Shown: piece after piece, positions 27,597 to 35,696 of the stretch
Numbering within the stretch: the first letter of the stretch is position 1
Layout: the number at the start of each line of letters is the position of its first letter
DNA from: Bacteroidales bacterium
GTDB lineage: Bacteria > Bacteroidota > Bacteroidia > Bacteroidales > JAADGE01
Reading direction: 5' to 3'
DNA length: 64,000 nucleotides
Assembly (NCBI GenBank): GCA_021648725.1
Contig: JAKISF010000015.1
Location: 1-64,000, forward strand
Notes under the pieces: model-generated
Databases searched by the model: none
What the model was told of the DNA's origin: nothing
The model's input: only the letters and a program-made list of their open reading frames with translations
Made by a program: the position numbers and the translations under genes

Positions 27597-27737
27597 TCAC
27601 AAAAACATCCCTAAAACTTTCCCTGCGAAAGTGAAACATAATTTTGCAATTTTTCTTATTGCTTTCAGAAAAGAATTTTTTGCAGGCGGAAGAAATACAA
27701 CTACTGATAATATTTCGGATGTAGATATTTTTTTCAT
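27597..27737 (-). CDS. Small cationic ORF, 46 residues, unknown
   Basis: Not recognised. It begins 17 nt after the stop of the kinase gene on the same strand, so it could be the second cistron. The 46-residue product starts MKKISTSEILSVVVFLPP and continues as a basic amphipathic stretch (FLKAIRKIAKLC...GKVLGMFL), with seven or eight Lys/Arg and one acid. It could be a small membrane-active or membrane-anchored peptide, or a chance ORF in low-GC DNA. The remainder of the 27524-27754 gap shows nothing else I can support. Confidence 0.35.
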   Translation of the reverse strand: MKKISTSEILSVVVFLPPAKNSFLKAIRKIAKLCFTFAGKVLGMFL

Positions 27738-27754
27738 AATAGGATTATGTGCAG

Positions 27755-28108
27755 TTATAACATCTCAATAACTTTCGGTATGAAAATTATCAAAGCCAAA
27801 ACGAAAGCACCGATTGCAGAAATTAATACTGCTGCTGCCGATACATCTTTTATTCTTTTAATTTTATTGCTGTAACCTGGTGATACAAAGTTGCATATAT
27901 ATTCAATTGCAGAATTTGCAAGTTCAAAAGCAAGAACAATATTGATTGCAATAATAATGAACATCCACTCTGTTCTATCAATTGAGAAAAAAACTCCGGC
28001 TGCGATTACTAAAATTGTTGCAATAATATGTATTCTGAAGTTTTGTTCCTTTTTGAATACGTGTGCAATTCCGTTTAATGCGTATTTAAATGTTTTTAGT
28101 TGTTTCAT
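27755..28108 (-). CDS. dgkA: Diacylglycerol/undecaprenol kinase family protein
   Basis: A small integral-membrane kinase that phosphorylates diacylglycerol or, in many non-proteobacteria, undecaprenol to recycle the lipid carrier of cell-wall and polysaccharide synthesis. Motifs seen are 'FKYALNGIAHVFKKEQNFRIH', the catalytic 'ELANSAIEYICNF' and 'KDVSAAAVLISA', with three membrane helices. I start at 28108, where the family N-terminus (MKQLKTFKYALNG) begins; an in-frame start at 28135 adds nine residues. The lipid substrate is inferred, not shown. Confidence 0.88.
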   Translation of the reverse strand: MKQLKTFKYALNGIAHVFKKEQNFRIHIIATILVIAAGVFFSIDRTEWMFIIIAINIVLAFELANSAIEYICNFVSPGYSNKIKRIKDVSAAAVLISAIGAFVLALIIFIPKVIEML

Positions 28109-28184
28109 ATTTAATAAGTTTTGAAAAAGAAGCATTGACCTATACTCAATTGTTTAACTGTTTGTATTAAGGATGCTCTTTGTA

Positions 28185-29711
28185 TTATTTTAGTTTATAA
28201 TATTCATAAGCCTTTGCATCGGCATAATTCCATGATAACCAAGATTTATCCTTATATTCTTTCAAGAAATTTATTACCCTACCTTTATAAACATTTTCAT
28301 AAGTTTCATAAAACACACGGTATGTATTGTATTCTTTTGATTGTAATAAGATGTCTTTTCTTTGGTCAATTTGAGGCAATACTTTATCATCAAAAGTCAG
28401 CAAGAAACTTGTTTCAATATTATTACGAAGCGGATGTGTTAAGTTGTGTTTTGCAATAATAATGTCCCAATCAGGAATTGCAAATAACACAAAACCGATG
28501 TATAATGCCCATGTATTTATTTTAAAAAGCCAGAAAGACGATTTTATGTCTTTTATTTTGAGGTATAAAGATATCAGTCCGAAAACAACAAGTGCAAGAA
28601 AGAAAAATACTCCGATTCGTTTGTATGCTAAACCGAAATATTCAATATAATGCATGTTTCTGATAACAACAGAAATCAGTAATATGATGTTTTGAGCAAT
28701 CCAAATGTATGAAAGAACCTGAAGTTTCTTTTTGTATTTGTAAAAGTTGAGGTTTCTTCTGAAAAACCAAATCATAATTCCTATTGAAAGTAAGATGCTT
28801 AATATCAGCAGGAAAGTTCCTTCGTGAACGAATTGTTTTAAATCGAATTCCGGTGTGTAATTAAAATTAAACCAGATTGTTGAAATATCTATTACATTTA
28901 TCATTAATAGTAAGGCATTAACTAAAATTATCAGCATAAGTCCGATGCGAAACTCATTTTTCAGCAATTGTCTTAACCCAATATTTTCAAATAGATATTT
29001 ACTCATTTGAGATTTTTTTCTTTTCCTTAGAATTGTTTCCGTGTGTTTCGCTTCAGTATGTACGATATGATCATTTTTATTTTTGTATATAAACCAAGCC
29101 ATAATAATGAACCCCAAAAATGTAAACAGAATTTGAAGAAATGAAACATCTTTGAATAAATGAATAATCCAATCGTTCAGATTAATGAAAAAAGTATTGC
29201 TTAAATTGTCGAATATCGGATTTGCAAATTTGAATATCCAGTAGAAGATATAGACAACCAAAATCGGAAGAAGTGTAAGTTTCAGGTATTTAAAAAATGT
29301 TTTAAGTTTGAAAGAAGATTTGCTTTTTAATTTAACATTTTGCCCGATAAGCTGATAAGACATAAAAAAAGTGGTTACAGATGAAAATAATCCGTAAAAA
29401 ACAGTTCTTAGTTTGTTAAAATGCATAAAAGCTTGTAGAAGAACCATCGAAAATATCCAAACAGAAATTGCCAATTCAGATGCATGGTACACAACCGTAA
29501 CAGCACTTATAAAAGTGCCGGATGCAATAATAATTGCGTTTTTTGATTTTATAAATTCAGGAAACAGATAAAAAAAAGTTCCGAGAATAAATGTTGTAAA
29601 AATAAGAGCATTCAATCCGATTGCTTCATGCCAAAACAATAAATTAAATAACAGAGTTCCTATAATTAAAAGTGCGAATTTCATTTTAGTTTTCATATTT
29701 CTTGTTTTCAT
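28185..29711 (-). CDS. DUF4153-type polytopic membrane protein
   Basis: An inner-membrane protein of about 508 residues with roughly 12 hydrophobic segments and a soluble C-terminal part ('NYADAKAYEYYKLK'). It resembles the DUF4153/DUF4173 family of Bacteroidota, whose function is unknown. The longest frame starts with a TTG at 29729; ATG at 29711 is preferred. It lies 41 nt after the winged-helix regulator and ends a four-gene same-strand run from 31355, an arrangement suggesting regulation by that protein. Confidence 0.75.
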   Translation of the reverse strand: MKTRNMKTKMKFALLIIGTLLFNLLFWHEAIGLNALIFTTFILGTFFYLFPEFIKSKNAIIIASGTFISAVTVVYHASELAISVWIFSMVLLQAFMHFNKLRTVFYGLFSSVTTFFMSYQLIGQNVKLKSKSSFKLKTFFKYLKLTLLPILVVYIFYWIFKFANPIFDNLSNTFFINLNDWIIHLFKDVSFLQILFTFLGFIIMAWFIYKNKNDHIVHTEAKHTETILRKRKKSQMSKYLFENIGLRQLLKNEFRIGLMLIILVNALLLMINVIDISTIWFNFNYTPEFDLKQFVHEGTFLLILSILLSIGIMIWFFRRNLNFYKYKKKLQVLSYIWIAQNIILLISVVIRNMHYIEYFGLAYKRIGVFFFLALVVFGLISLYLKIKDIKSSFWLFKINTWALYIGFVLFAIPDWDIIIAKHNLTHPLRNNIETSFLLTFDDKVLPQIDQRKDILLQSKEYNTYRVFYETYENVYKGRVINFLKEYKDKSWLSWNYADAKAYEYYKLK

Positions 29712-29752
29712 TTTAAAAGTGCTTTGCAATACAAAGTATAAAGGTAAAAAAA

Positions 29753-30055
29753 TTAAGACTCTCGTCCTTTTATTAAATTTTCTAATGCATCAAGATGCTC
29801 TTTAAACGCAATTTTCCCTTCATTTGTTGCGTAATAGTTTGTTTGTGTTTTTCGCCCCACAAATTTTTTATTTATGCTCAGGTAACCTTTGTTTTCAAGA
29901 GCACGTAAATGACTTGCAAGATTTCCGTCGGTCAGGTTCAGAATTTCTTTCAAGTAGTTGAAGTCAGCTTTTTGCTGAACTGTTAGTACCGACATAATTC
30001 CGAGCCTGACACGACTCTCAAAAAATTTATTAATATTTGATATTATTGATTTCAA
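29753..30055 (-). CDS. Winged-helix transcriptional regulator (TTG start)
   Basis: A 100-residue single-domain DNA-binding protein of the MarR/ArsR-like winged-helix type. The recognition region is 'LKEILNLTDGNLASHLRALENKGYL' and the wing contains 'KKFVGRKTQTNYYATNEG'. The start is TTG at 30055. An in-frame TAA lies a few codons upstream, and the next ATG would delete the first helix, so TTG is required. It lies 10 nt after the lipoprotein gene and probably controls this operon. No ligand-binding domain is present. Confidence 0.85.
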   Translation of the reverse strand: MKSIISNINKFFESRVRLGIMSVLTVQQKADFNYLKEILNLTDGNLASHLRALENKGYLSINKKFVGRKTQTNYYATNEGKIAFKEHLDALENLIKGRES

Positions 30056-30065
30056 TTTAAATTAT

Positions 30066-30683
30066 TTATTCTTCTATTTTGTTGTTTACAGCCTTAATTA
30101 AAGAATCGTATTTGTTTATCAGTTCTTTTAACCCGACAGTATCCTGTTTAAAATTACCTTGATACGATTTTATGCTTTTCTTAGTTAATATTATTTTAAG
30201 TGCAGTTTTATAGTCGTTTAATACTGCAACTTTTCTGTTTAAGCCATCTTTTAATGAAATTAAATTAATAACTTTTTCATTATAATATTCTTCACTTGAG
30301 TTTATTGATGCAATAACTTTATCCCTTAACATACTGTCTTGTATAGAAGTTGAATAAGTTAAAACTTCATTATAATAACTTTCATTATCCGATAAAAATT
30401 TGTTTATTTCTGTGTTTCTTTCATAATTTTCCTTTGCAATTTTTTTTATTTTATCATACAATTCTTTCAACACCTTATCTTTTTCAAGAATTTCGTTAAA
30501 TAATTTATCGGTTAATGATGTGCGTCCTCTTTTATTATAAGAAATTTCTTCAAAAATGCTTTGATCTTGAAATGTTTCCGGAATATCATTTGTTGCTGTT
30601 TTTTCTTTTTCTGAATTTAAACAAGAACTTAATAAAATAGCAAATGTTGCTGCCGATAAAACAAGTTTAATTAAAGATTTCAT
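30066..30683 (-). CDS. Predicted lipoprotein, unknown
   Basis: Not recognised. The 205-residue product has a signal peptide with lipobox 'ILLSSC' (Cys about residue 21), then a long helical, Lys/Glu-rich region, probably coiled coil from about 55 to 200. No catalytic motif is seen. It is the second gene of the operon with the membrane protein, the winged-helix regulator and the DUF4153 protein. It is likely anchored in a periplasm-facing membrane. Confidence 0.65.
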   Translation of the reverse strand: MKSLIKLVLSAATFAILLSSCLNSEKEKTATNDIPETFQDQSIFEEISYNKRGRTSLTDKLFNEILEKDKVLKELYDKIKKIAKENYERNTEINKFLSDNESYYNEVLTYSTSIQDSMLRDKVIASINSSEEYYNEKVINLISLKDGLNRKVAVLNDYKTALKIILTKKSIKSYQGNFKQDTVGLKELINKYDSLIKAVNNKIEE

Positions 30684-30713
30684 ATTTCTGTTTTTTTTAG
30701 TTTTTTAAATTAA

Positions 30714-31355
30714 TTACTTCTTTTTTTCGTATTTTAAATACATAATTGTACCGTATATAATATGCATTATCCCGAAACCGATTGCCCAATAAAATATTCC
30801 GTTTCCTATATCAATTGCGGCAATAAGTCCGAGAATAACTTGTGAAATTCCGAGATATCTGATATCGCTGACAGTATATTTTGAAGCATTAATTAAAGCC
30901 AGCCCGTAAAAAATTAAAGTTGTTGCTGCAATAATAAATGCGGCACCATGCCAAATCAGTATCATGACAAAGAATCCTCCGACTATAAGAGGAATAAATA
31001 AGTTAATCAGTAATAGTTTTGAGGTTTTATTCCATAGTTTCAGATTGTTTTTTTTTGCATTTCTGTGTGTAAAAATATAACCGAATGTCACGGCTAAAAT
31101 TAAAACGATAACAGCATCCAAAAACAAAGCCGTAATAATTTCTATACTGAAATCGCCGGATTCAATAATAAAAGATTTTCTTTGGTAACCGTGGTAGATA
31201 TTTACCAGCCACCAAGCAAAACCGGCTCCTGCTAAAGCAAATATTCCGGCAAATATTCCTCCCAGACCGCTTAAAGATAAAAAACTTGAAGAACGTTCCA
31301 TGATGGAGCGAATTTCACTCAAATTTTCTAAATGTTTTTGTTTTTCATTGTCCAT
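30714..31355 (-). CDS. Polytopic membrane protein, unknown
   Basis: An inner-membrane protein of 213 residues with an N-terminal amphipathic segment ('MERSSSFLSLSGLGGIFAG') and about six hydrophobic helices. A similar protein often heads this winged-helix/DUF4153 operon in Bacteroidota; its function is unknown. The longest frame begins with TTG at 31391, but that codon lies inside the TAACTTTG promoter box, so ATG at 31355 is the true start. It is the first gene of the four-gene operon. Confidence 0.75.
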   Translation of the reverse strand: MDNEKQKHLENLSEIRSIMERSSSFLSLSGLGGIFAGIFALAGAGFAWWLVNIYHGYQRKSFIIESGDFSIEIITALFLDAVIVLILAVTFGYIFTHRNAKKNNLKLWNKTSKLLLINLFIPLIVGGFFVMILIWHGAAFIIAATTLIFYGLALINASKYTVSDIRYLGISQVILGLIAAIDIGNGIFYWAIGFGIMHIIYGTIMYLKYEKKK

Positions 31356-31388
31356 TTTTTGTTTTTGTGTAAAAAGTGCTTTGTGTTG

Positions 31389-31396
31389 CAAAGTTA
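31389..31396 (-). promoter_or_regulatory. -7 element of the four-gene membrane operon
   Basis: TAACTTTG on the minus strand (31396 to 31389), 33 nt upstream of the ATG at 31355. Confidence 0.6.
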
Positions 31397-31442
31397 GTTG
31401 TTTGTTTTAAAAATACAAAATAAAATGTAATCTTTTAAGACT

Positions 31443-32081
31443 TTAATGCCAAACAACCAATAGTTCAGTGTTTTTATGTTTGATAAATTCGTAATTTAAA
31501 TTGAAATGTTCAATCTTATTATTAAAAGAAATAATTGCTTTTTGTTGCCCTGATTTTTGCAATTCGGAATCAATAATTTTAAAATTAGTTTTAAAATCAA
31601 AACCGCCGTGTTCTTTTATTTTAAACAACGTTTCTTTGCAGCACCAGTTTAAATAAATCTTTTTTAGTCTATCGTCTTCACTAAAACTGAGAAGTTCTTC
31701 TTTTGTTATAAATTTTTGTGCGGTTCTTAAAATTTTGTCGGAAAGAATTTCTACATCCATACCGATGTCTTTATTTTTGCTGAGAATTATTCCGAGAATA
31801 TTTTTACTGTGTGTAATTGAAATATTTATATCATGCTCAATATACGGATTGCCTGTTTTTGAATATTTTATTTCAGAATAAAAACCGAGTAATCTTAATA
31901 ATAACAAACGAACACCGAGCCATTCTTTTTTTCGTCTTTCATTGGTGAATTTATTATAAACGTTTAATTCATTGTTTGATAGTTCTTTTTTAATTTTTTG
32001 AAATAAATCAGGTGAGTTTTCTGAAATTTCAGCAACTATAACTTTGCAATCATTTTTTTTCTTTTCAAAAAGGATGTTCAT
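31443..32081 (-). CDS. 4'-phosphopantetheinyl transferase, Sfp-type
   Basis: Transfers phosphopantetheine from CoA to a carrier-protein serine. The family motifs are visible: 'SITHSKNILGIILS', the Mg-binding 'IGMDVEIL' and 'LNWCCKETLFKI' (the W-x3-KE block). The 212 residues are intermediate between AcpS and Sfp and match the Sfp superfamily. No carrier protein, NRPS or PKS lies nearby, so the target is probably the housekeeping acyl carrier protein or is encoded elsewhere. Confidence 0.88.
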   Translation of the reverse strand: MNILFEKKKNDCKVIVAEISENSPDLFQKIKKELSNNELNVYNKFTNERRKKEWLGVRLLLLRLLGFYSEIKYSKTGNPYIEHDINISITHSKNILGIILSKNKDIGMDVEILSDKILRTAQKFITKEELLSFSEDDRLKKIYLNWCCKETLFKIKEHGGFDFKTNFKIIDSELQKSGQQKAIISFNNKIEHFNLNYEFIKHKNTELLVVWH

Positions 32082-32165
32082 TTAAAACTGATTATTTATT
32101 TTGATTTTTCTTTTCTAAACTTTAAATTTATAAAATAATTTCAGAATAAAGTAAAAAATAAAGAT

Positions 32166-33668
32166 ATGAAAATATTTTCGGCAAATAAAACAAGAGAAGC
32201 AGATAATTATACAATCAAAAATGAGCCGATACCATCCGTTGATTTGATGGAACGAGCAGCCTCCGGAGCAACAGATAAGATTATTGAATTATATACCGGT
32301 TGTGAGAAGTTTATCATATTTGCAGGACCGGGAAATAACGGCGGCGACGGATTAGTAATTGCACGTTTACTTGCCGAAAAAGCTTTTGAGGTAAGTGTTT
32401 ATTTTATAAAATTTACGGATAAGGTTTCACCGGATTTTGAAATAAATTTTCAAAGATTAAAAAAACGAGATAAAGCAGGAGTGTATATTTTGGAGAGTAT
32501 TTTAGATTTTCCTGAAATTCCGGCTGAGGCTTTGATAATTGATGCAATTTTCGGTTCAGGTTTAACTCGAAATTTAACCGGTTTTCCTGAAAAAGTTGTT
32601 AAAAAGATAAATGAAACAAACAATGAAGTTGTATCTGTCGATATTCCTTCGGGATTGTTCGGTGAAGAAAATTTGCAAAAAGAGAAGACTGTTATAAACG
32701 CAAATCATACAATCACTTTCCAACATCCTTCTTTGTCTTTTTTATTTCCTGAAAATGAGCATTTTATAGGTGAATTTCATATTATTGATATAGGAATTCA
32801 TAAAGATTTCATTAATAACACAAATACACCTTATTATTATATTCAAAAAGCAGATATTAAAATTAAAAACCGAAAAAAGTTTTCACATAAAGGAAATTAC
32901 GGTCACACATTGATATTAGCCGGAAGTTACGGAAAAGCCGGTGCTTCAATATTGGCGATTAGCGCTGCTCAGCGAACAGGAGCAGGATTGGTAACGGCAT
33001 CAGTTCCGAAATGCAACTATCAAATTTTGCAAATAAGTTCTCCCGAAACTATGTTACATATTGACACTTCTGACAAATATATTTCACAATTGCCGGATTT
33101 AAAACTGTATAATTCAATTGCAATCGGTCCGGGAATCGGGTTTAATAAGCTAACTGAAGAACTTTTACACCATTTAATCAAAAATTATAATAAACCGATT
33201 GTTTTTGATGCTGATGCAATTACGATATTATCCCAAAATAAAAATTGGTTGAAAGATATTCCCGGAAACAGCATTTTTACACCGCACCCTAAAGAGTTTG
33301 AACGATTAGTCGGGAGAAGCAAGAATAATTTTGAAAGATTACAAATGCAAATTGATTTTGCAAGAACATATAATGCAACAGTAATTTTAAAAGGAGCACA
33401 TACATCAATTGCATTATCCGACGGGAAAGTATATTTTAACTCAAGCGGAAACCCCGGAATGGCAACCGGAGGAAGCGGAGATGTATTAACCGGAATTATT
33501 GTTTCTTTGCTTGCACAAAATTATAAACCGAGAGATGCAGCAATAACCGGTACTTATTTGCACGGACTTGCCGGAGATATTGCAATGAAAAAATCCGGAC
33601 AAAGTGCATTAATTGCTTCCGATATTATTGAATATTTACCGGAAGCATTTATAAAACTTAAACCTTAA
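32166..33668 (+). CDS. nnr: Bifunctional NAD(P)HX epimerase/dehydratase
   Basis: Repairs hydrated NADH and NADPH. The N-terminal YjeF_N epimerase domain (about 1-215) has 'FAGPGNNGGDGLVIARLL'. The C-terminal ADP/ATP-dependent dehydratase domain (about 230-500) is ribokinase-like and has 'GHTLILAGSYGKAGA', 'FTPHPKEFERL' and 'GMATGGSGDVLTG'. The 500 residues match the fused bacterial enzyme. It is monocistronic and converges on ridA. Confidence 0.95.
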   Translation: MKIFSANKTREADNYTIKNEPIPSVDLMERAASGATDKIIELYTGCEKFIIFAGPGNNGGDGLVIARLLAEKAFEVSVYFIKFTDKVSPDFEINFQRLKKRDKAGVYILESILDFPEIPAEALIIDAIFGSGLTRNLTGFPEKVVKKINETNNEVVSVDIPSGLFGEENLQKEKTVINANHTITFQHPSLSFLFPENEHFIGEFHIIDIGIHKDFINNTNTPYYYIQKADIKIKNRKKFSHKGNYGHTLILAGSYGKAGASILAISAAQRTGAGLVTASVPKCNYQILQISSPETMLHIDTSDKYISQLPDLKLYNSIAIGPGIGFNKLTEELLHHLIKNYNKPIVFDADAITILSQNKNWLKDIPGNSIFTPHPKEFERLVGRSKNNFERLQMQIDFARTYNATVILKGAHTSIALSDGKVYFNSSGNPGMATGGSGDVLTGIIVSLLAQNYKPRDAAITGTYLHGLAGDIAMKKSGQSALIASDIIEYLPEAFIKLKP

Positions 33669-33674
33669 ACTTTT

Positions 33675-34052
33675 TTATTTTACAGCTATTGTTTCAATTT
33701 CAACCAAAACGCTTAAAGGAAGTTCTTTAACCGCAAAAGCTGCTCTTGCGGGCGGATTTTCGGAATAATATTTTCCGTAAACTTCGTTCATTGCTGCAAA
33801 ATTTTTCATGTCGCTCAACAAACAAGTTGATTTAACAACATCGCTGAAAGAATATCCGGCTTCATCGAGAATTGCCGCAATATTTTTCATAACTTGTTCG
33901 GTTTGTTCTTTAATGCCGCCTTCAACAAGTTTGCCTGTTCCCGGATTAATAGGTATTTGACCTGAGATATAAAGAGTATTTCCCGTTTTAATTGCTTGGC
34001 TGTAAGGTCCTATTGCTTTCGGTGCTTTTTCGGTATGTATTATCTGTTTCAT
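33675..34052 (-). CDS. ridA: RidA-family enamine/imine deaminase
   Basis: Hydrolyses reactive 2-aminoacrylate and related imines formed by PLP enzymes. The 125-residue trimeric-type protein has the N-terminal '[13 protein letters not shown]', '[11 protein letters not shown]', the substrate arginine in '[10 protein letters not shown]' and the C-terminal 'VEIETIAVK', all typical of the active RidA subgroup. It has its own promoter box and converges on the nnr gene. Confidence 0.94.
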   Translation of the reverse strand: MKQIIHTEKAPKAIGPYSQAIKTGNTLYISGQIPINPGTGKLVEGGIKEQTEQVMKNIAAILDEAGYSFSDVVKSTCLLSDMKNFAAMNEVYGKYYSENPPARAAFAVKELPLSVLVEIETIAVK

Positions 34053-34069
34053 ATTTATTTAGTTTTTTA

Positions 34070-34077
34070 CAAAAGTA
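34070..34077 (-). promoter_or_regulatory. -7 element for ridA
   Basis: TACTTTTG on the minus strand (34077 to 34070), 17 nt upstream of ridA. Confidence 0.5.
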
Positions 34078-34116
34078 GTAAAAATCAAGTTAAATTGTGA
34101 ATATTATTTTTCTGAT

Positions 34117-34686
34117 TTATTGAAATTGCCTGTTTCGCATATGCCAAGATAAATCATTGATATGTAGAGAATTGATATTGAAATAGTGTTTAATTCCGTC
34201 TGTAGTTATTATTTTGTCGGCATATTTTATTACTTCTTTTGCACTTGGTTTAATTTCATCGGAGTTTTGTTCTTTAATAAACAAAAATAAGGAAGGTTTT
34301 ATGTACTTTCTTAAGCTGTTAGATTCACAAATTATTAAAGTTCTTTTTTCTATGTTTTTTATAAATTCTTGAAATGCTTCTTCGATAAAACCGGATTTCG
34401 TTTTTATTTTAAAGACTTTTTTTGCTCCTTCTTTCAGCGTTCTTACAGTATCTTCATTCCCGGTTTTATTTTTTTCTTCGGTAATTCTGAATTTTTCTTC
34501 AGCTGTCAACTTATTTTTCTCTTTACCGTGAAAAAAATAATCATCAGGGTAAATTGTTTTGATTTTTAATGATATAATATCATGTTCGTTACAGAATTTT
34601 TTTATAATTTTTTCAATTAAAGTTGTTTTCCCTACATTTCTTTTTGTTCCGCCTACAATTAATAATTGTTTGTTTTCTGTCTTCAC
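34117..34686 (-). CDS. P-loop NTPase, MobB-like, unknown (GTG start)
   Basis: A 189-residue protein with Walker A 'GGTKRNVGKTTL' at about 12-23 and the general look of MobB/small P-loop proteins that manage cofactor loading. It lacks the rest of the MobB pattern, and no molybdopterin genes are nearby, so the function is unknown. The start is GTG at 34686: an in-frame TAA lies just upstream and no ATG fits. It follows the macrodomain and RlpA genes on the same strand. Confidence 0.65.
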   Translation of the reverse strand: MKTENKQLLIVGGTKRNVGKTTLIEKIIKKFCNEHDIISLKIKTIYPDDYFFHGKEKNKLTAEEKFRITEEKNKTGNEDTVRTLKEGAKKVFKIKTKSGFIEEAFQEFIKNIEKRTLIICESNSLRKYIKPSLFLFIKEQNSDEIKPSAKEVIKYADKIITTDGIKHYFNINSLHINDLSWHMRNRQFQ

Positions 34687-34709
34687 AAATTTGATGTTAA
34701 TTTAAAAAA

Positions 34710-35213
34710 TCAGTTTAACAGGTTTTTATATATTTCAAAATTCTCATCATCAAAAACAGCAAAAATTACTTTTTCAATTGAAGAATGATTTTTTAAAAAT
34801 TCGATTACTGTATTAATAGCAACTTCAGCTGCTTCACTTTTCGGAAAATTATAAACTCCGGTACTGATATTAGGAAAAGCAATTGTTTTTACACTATTTT
34901 CAACTGCAAGTTCTAAACATCTTTGATATGCACTTTTTAATAATTCAGCTTCATTATTTTTCCCTCCGTGCCAAACGGGACCTACTGTGTGAATAATAAA
35001 TTTTGCAGGAAGTTTATAAGCTTTTGTAGTTTTTGCATCTCCGGTCGGGCAACCGTTCAGCAACCGACACTCCTCAAGAAGTTCATATCCTGCTGCTCTG
35101 TGAATTGCACCGTCAACACCGCCGCCGCCGAGCAAACTCGAATTTGCGGCATTTACAACAGCATCAACTTCTAATTTTGTAATATCGCCTTTGTATAATA
35201 CGATTTTTCCCAT
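34710..35213 (-). CDS. Macrodomain O-acetyl-ADP-ribose deacetylase
   Basis: A macrodomain protein of the YmdB/MacroD type that deacetylates O-acetyl-ADP-ribose and may remove ADP-ribose from proteins. Ligand loops are seen: '[23 protein letters not shown]' (catalytic Asn and Asp) and '[18 protein letters not shown]'. The 167 residues are a single complete domain. It starts 6 nt after the rlpA stop and is probably in one transcript with it. Confidence 0.92.
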   Translation of the reverse strand: MGKIVLYKGDITKLEVDAVVNAANSSLLGGGGVDGAIHRAAGYELLEECRLLNGCPTGDAKTTKAYKLPAKFIIHTVGPVWHGGKNNEAELLKSAYQRCLELAVENSVKTIAFPNISTGVYNFPKSEAAEVAINTVIEFLKNHSSIEKVIFAVFDDENFEIYKNLLN

Positions 35214-35219
35214 TACCGG

Positions 35220-35606
35220 TTATTTTAAAATCTCAATTTTTACGGGAACGTGTCCGGCATTAATCATATTAATTTGTTGAGCGGCTTTTTTCGATAAATC
35301 AATAACACGACCTTTTACGAACGGTCCTCTGTCATTAATTCTTACAATAACACTTTTACCGTTATTCAGGTTGGTAACTTTAACCTTTGTTCCGAAAGCT
35401 AATTTTTTATGTGCAGCGGTTAATTTATACATATCAAATGTTTCTCCGCTGGCTGTTTTTTTTCCGTTAAATCCGGGACCGTACCAGCTTGCTTCTCCTT
35501 TTTGATAAAATGAAAATTTAGAAGTTTCGGTTTCTACTTTTTTAACACTGCATGAGAATAGTAAAATCATGCTTAAAACTGATAATGTCAGAATTTTTGT
35601 CTTCAT
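35220..35606 (-). CDS. rlpA: RlpA-family septal lipoprotein / lytic transglycosylase
   Basis: A double-psi beta-barrel protein of the RlpA family, which cleaves denuded peptidoglycan glycan strands at the division site. The lipobox 'LLFSC' (Cys about residue 19) is followed by the domain with '[18 protein letters not shown]' and 'VRINDRGPF', which carry the catalytic acid and histidine-region residues. At 128 residues it is the minimal form with no SPOR domain, so septal targeting must come from elsewhere. First gene of the rlpA-macrodomain-P-loop run. Confidence 0.9.
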   Translation of the reverse strand: MKTKILTLSVLSMILLFSCSVKKVETETSKFSFYQKGEASWYGPGFNGKKTASGETFDMYKLTAAHKKLAFGTKVKVTNLNNGKSVIVRINDRGPFVKGRVIDLSKKAAQQINMINAGHVPVKIEILK

Positions 35607-35650
35607 ATCTTTTTTAATTTAATAAACAGGGCTTAAAAATATTAAAAATA

Positions 35651-35682
35651 TTGATATAGCTCAATTACTTTATTTATTTTTG
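35651..35682 (+). promoter_or_regulatory. Promoter for aroF
   Basis: TTG at 35651-35653, a 21-nt spacer, and TATTTTTG at 35675-35682. This fits the Bacteroidota promoter pattern, 14 nt before the ATG. Confidence 0.6.
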
Positions 35683-35696
35683 CAAAAAATATTTTA

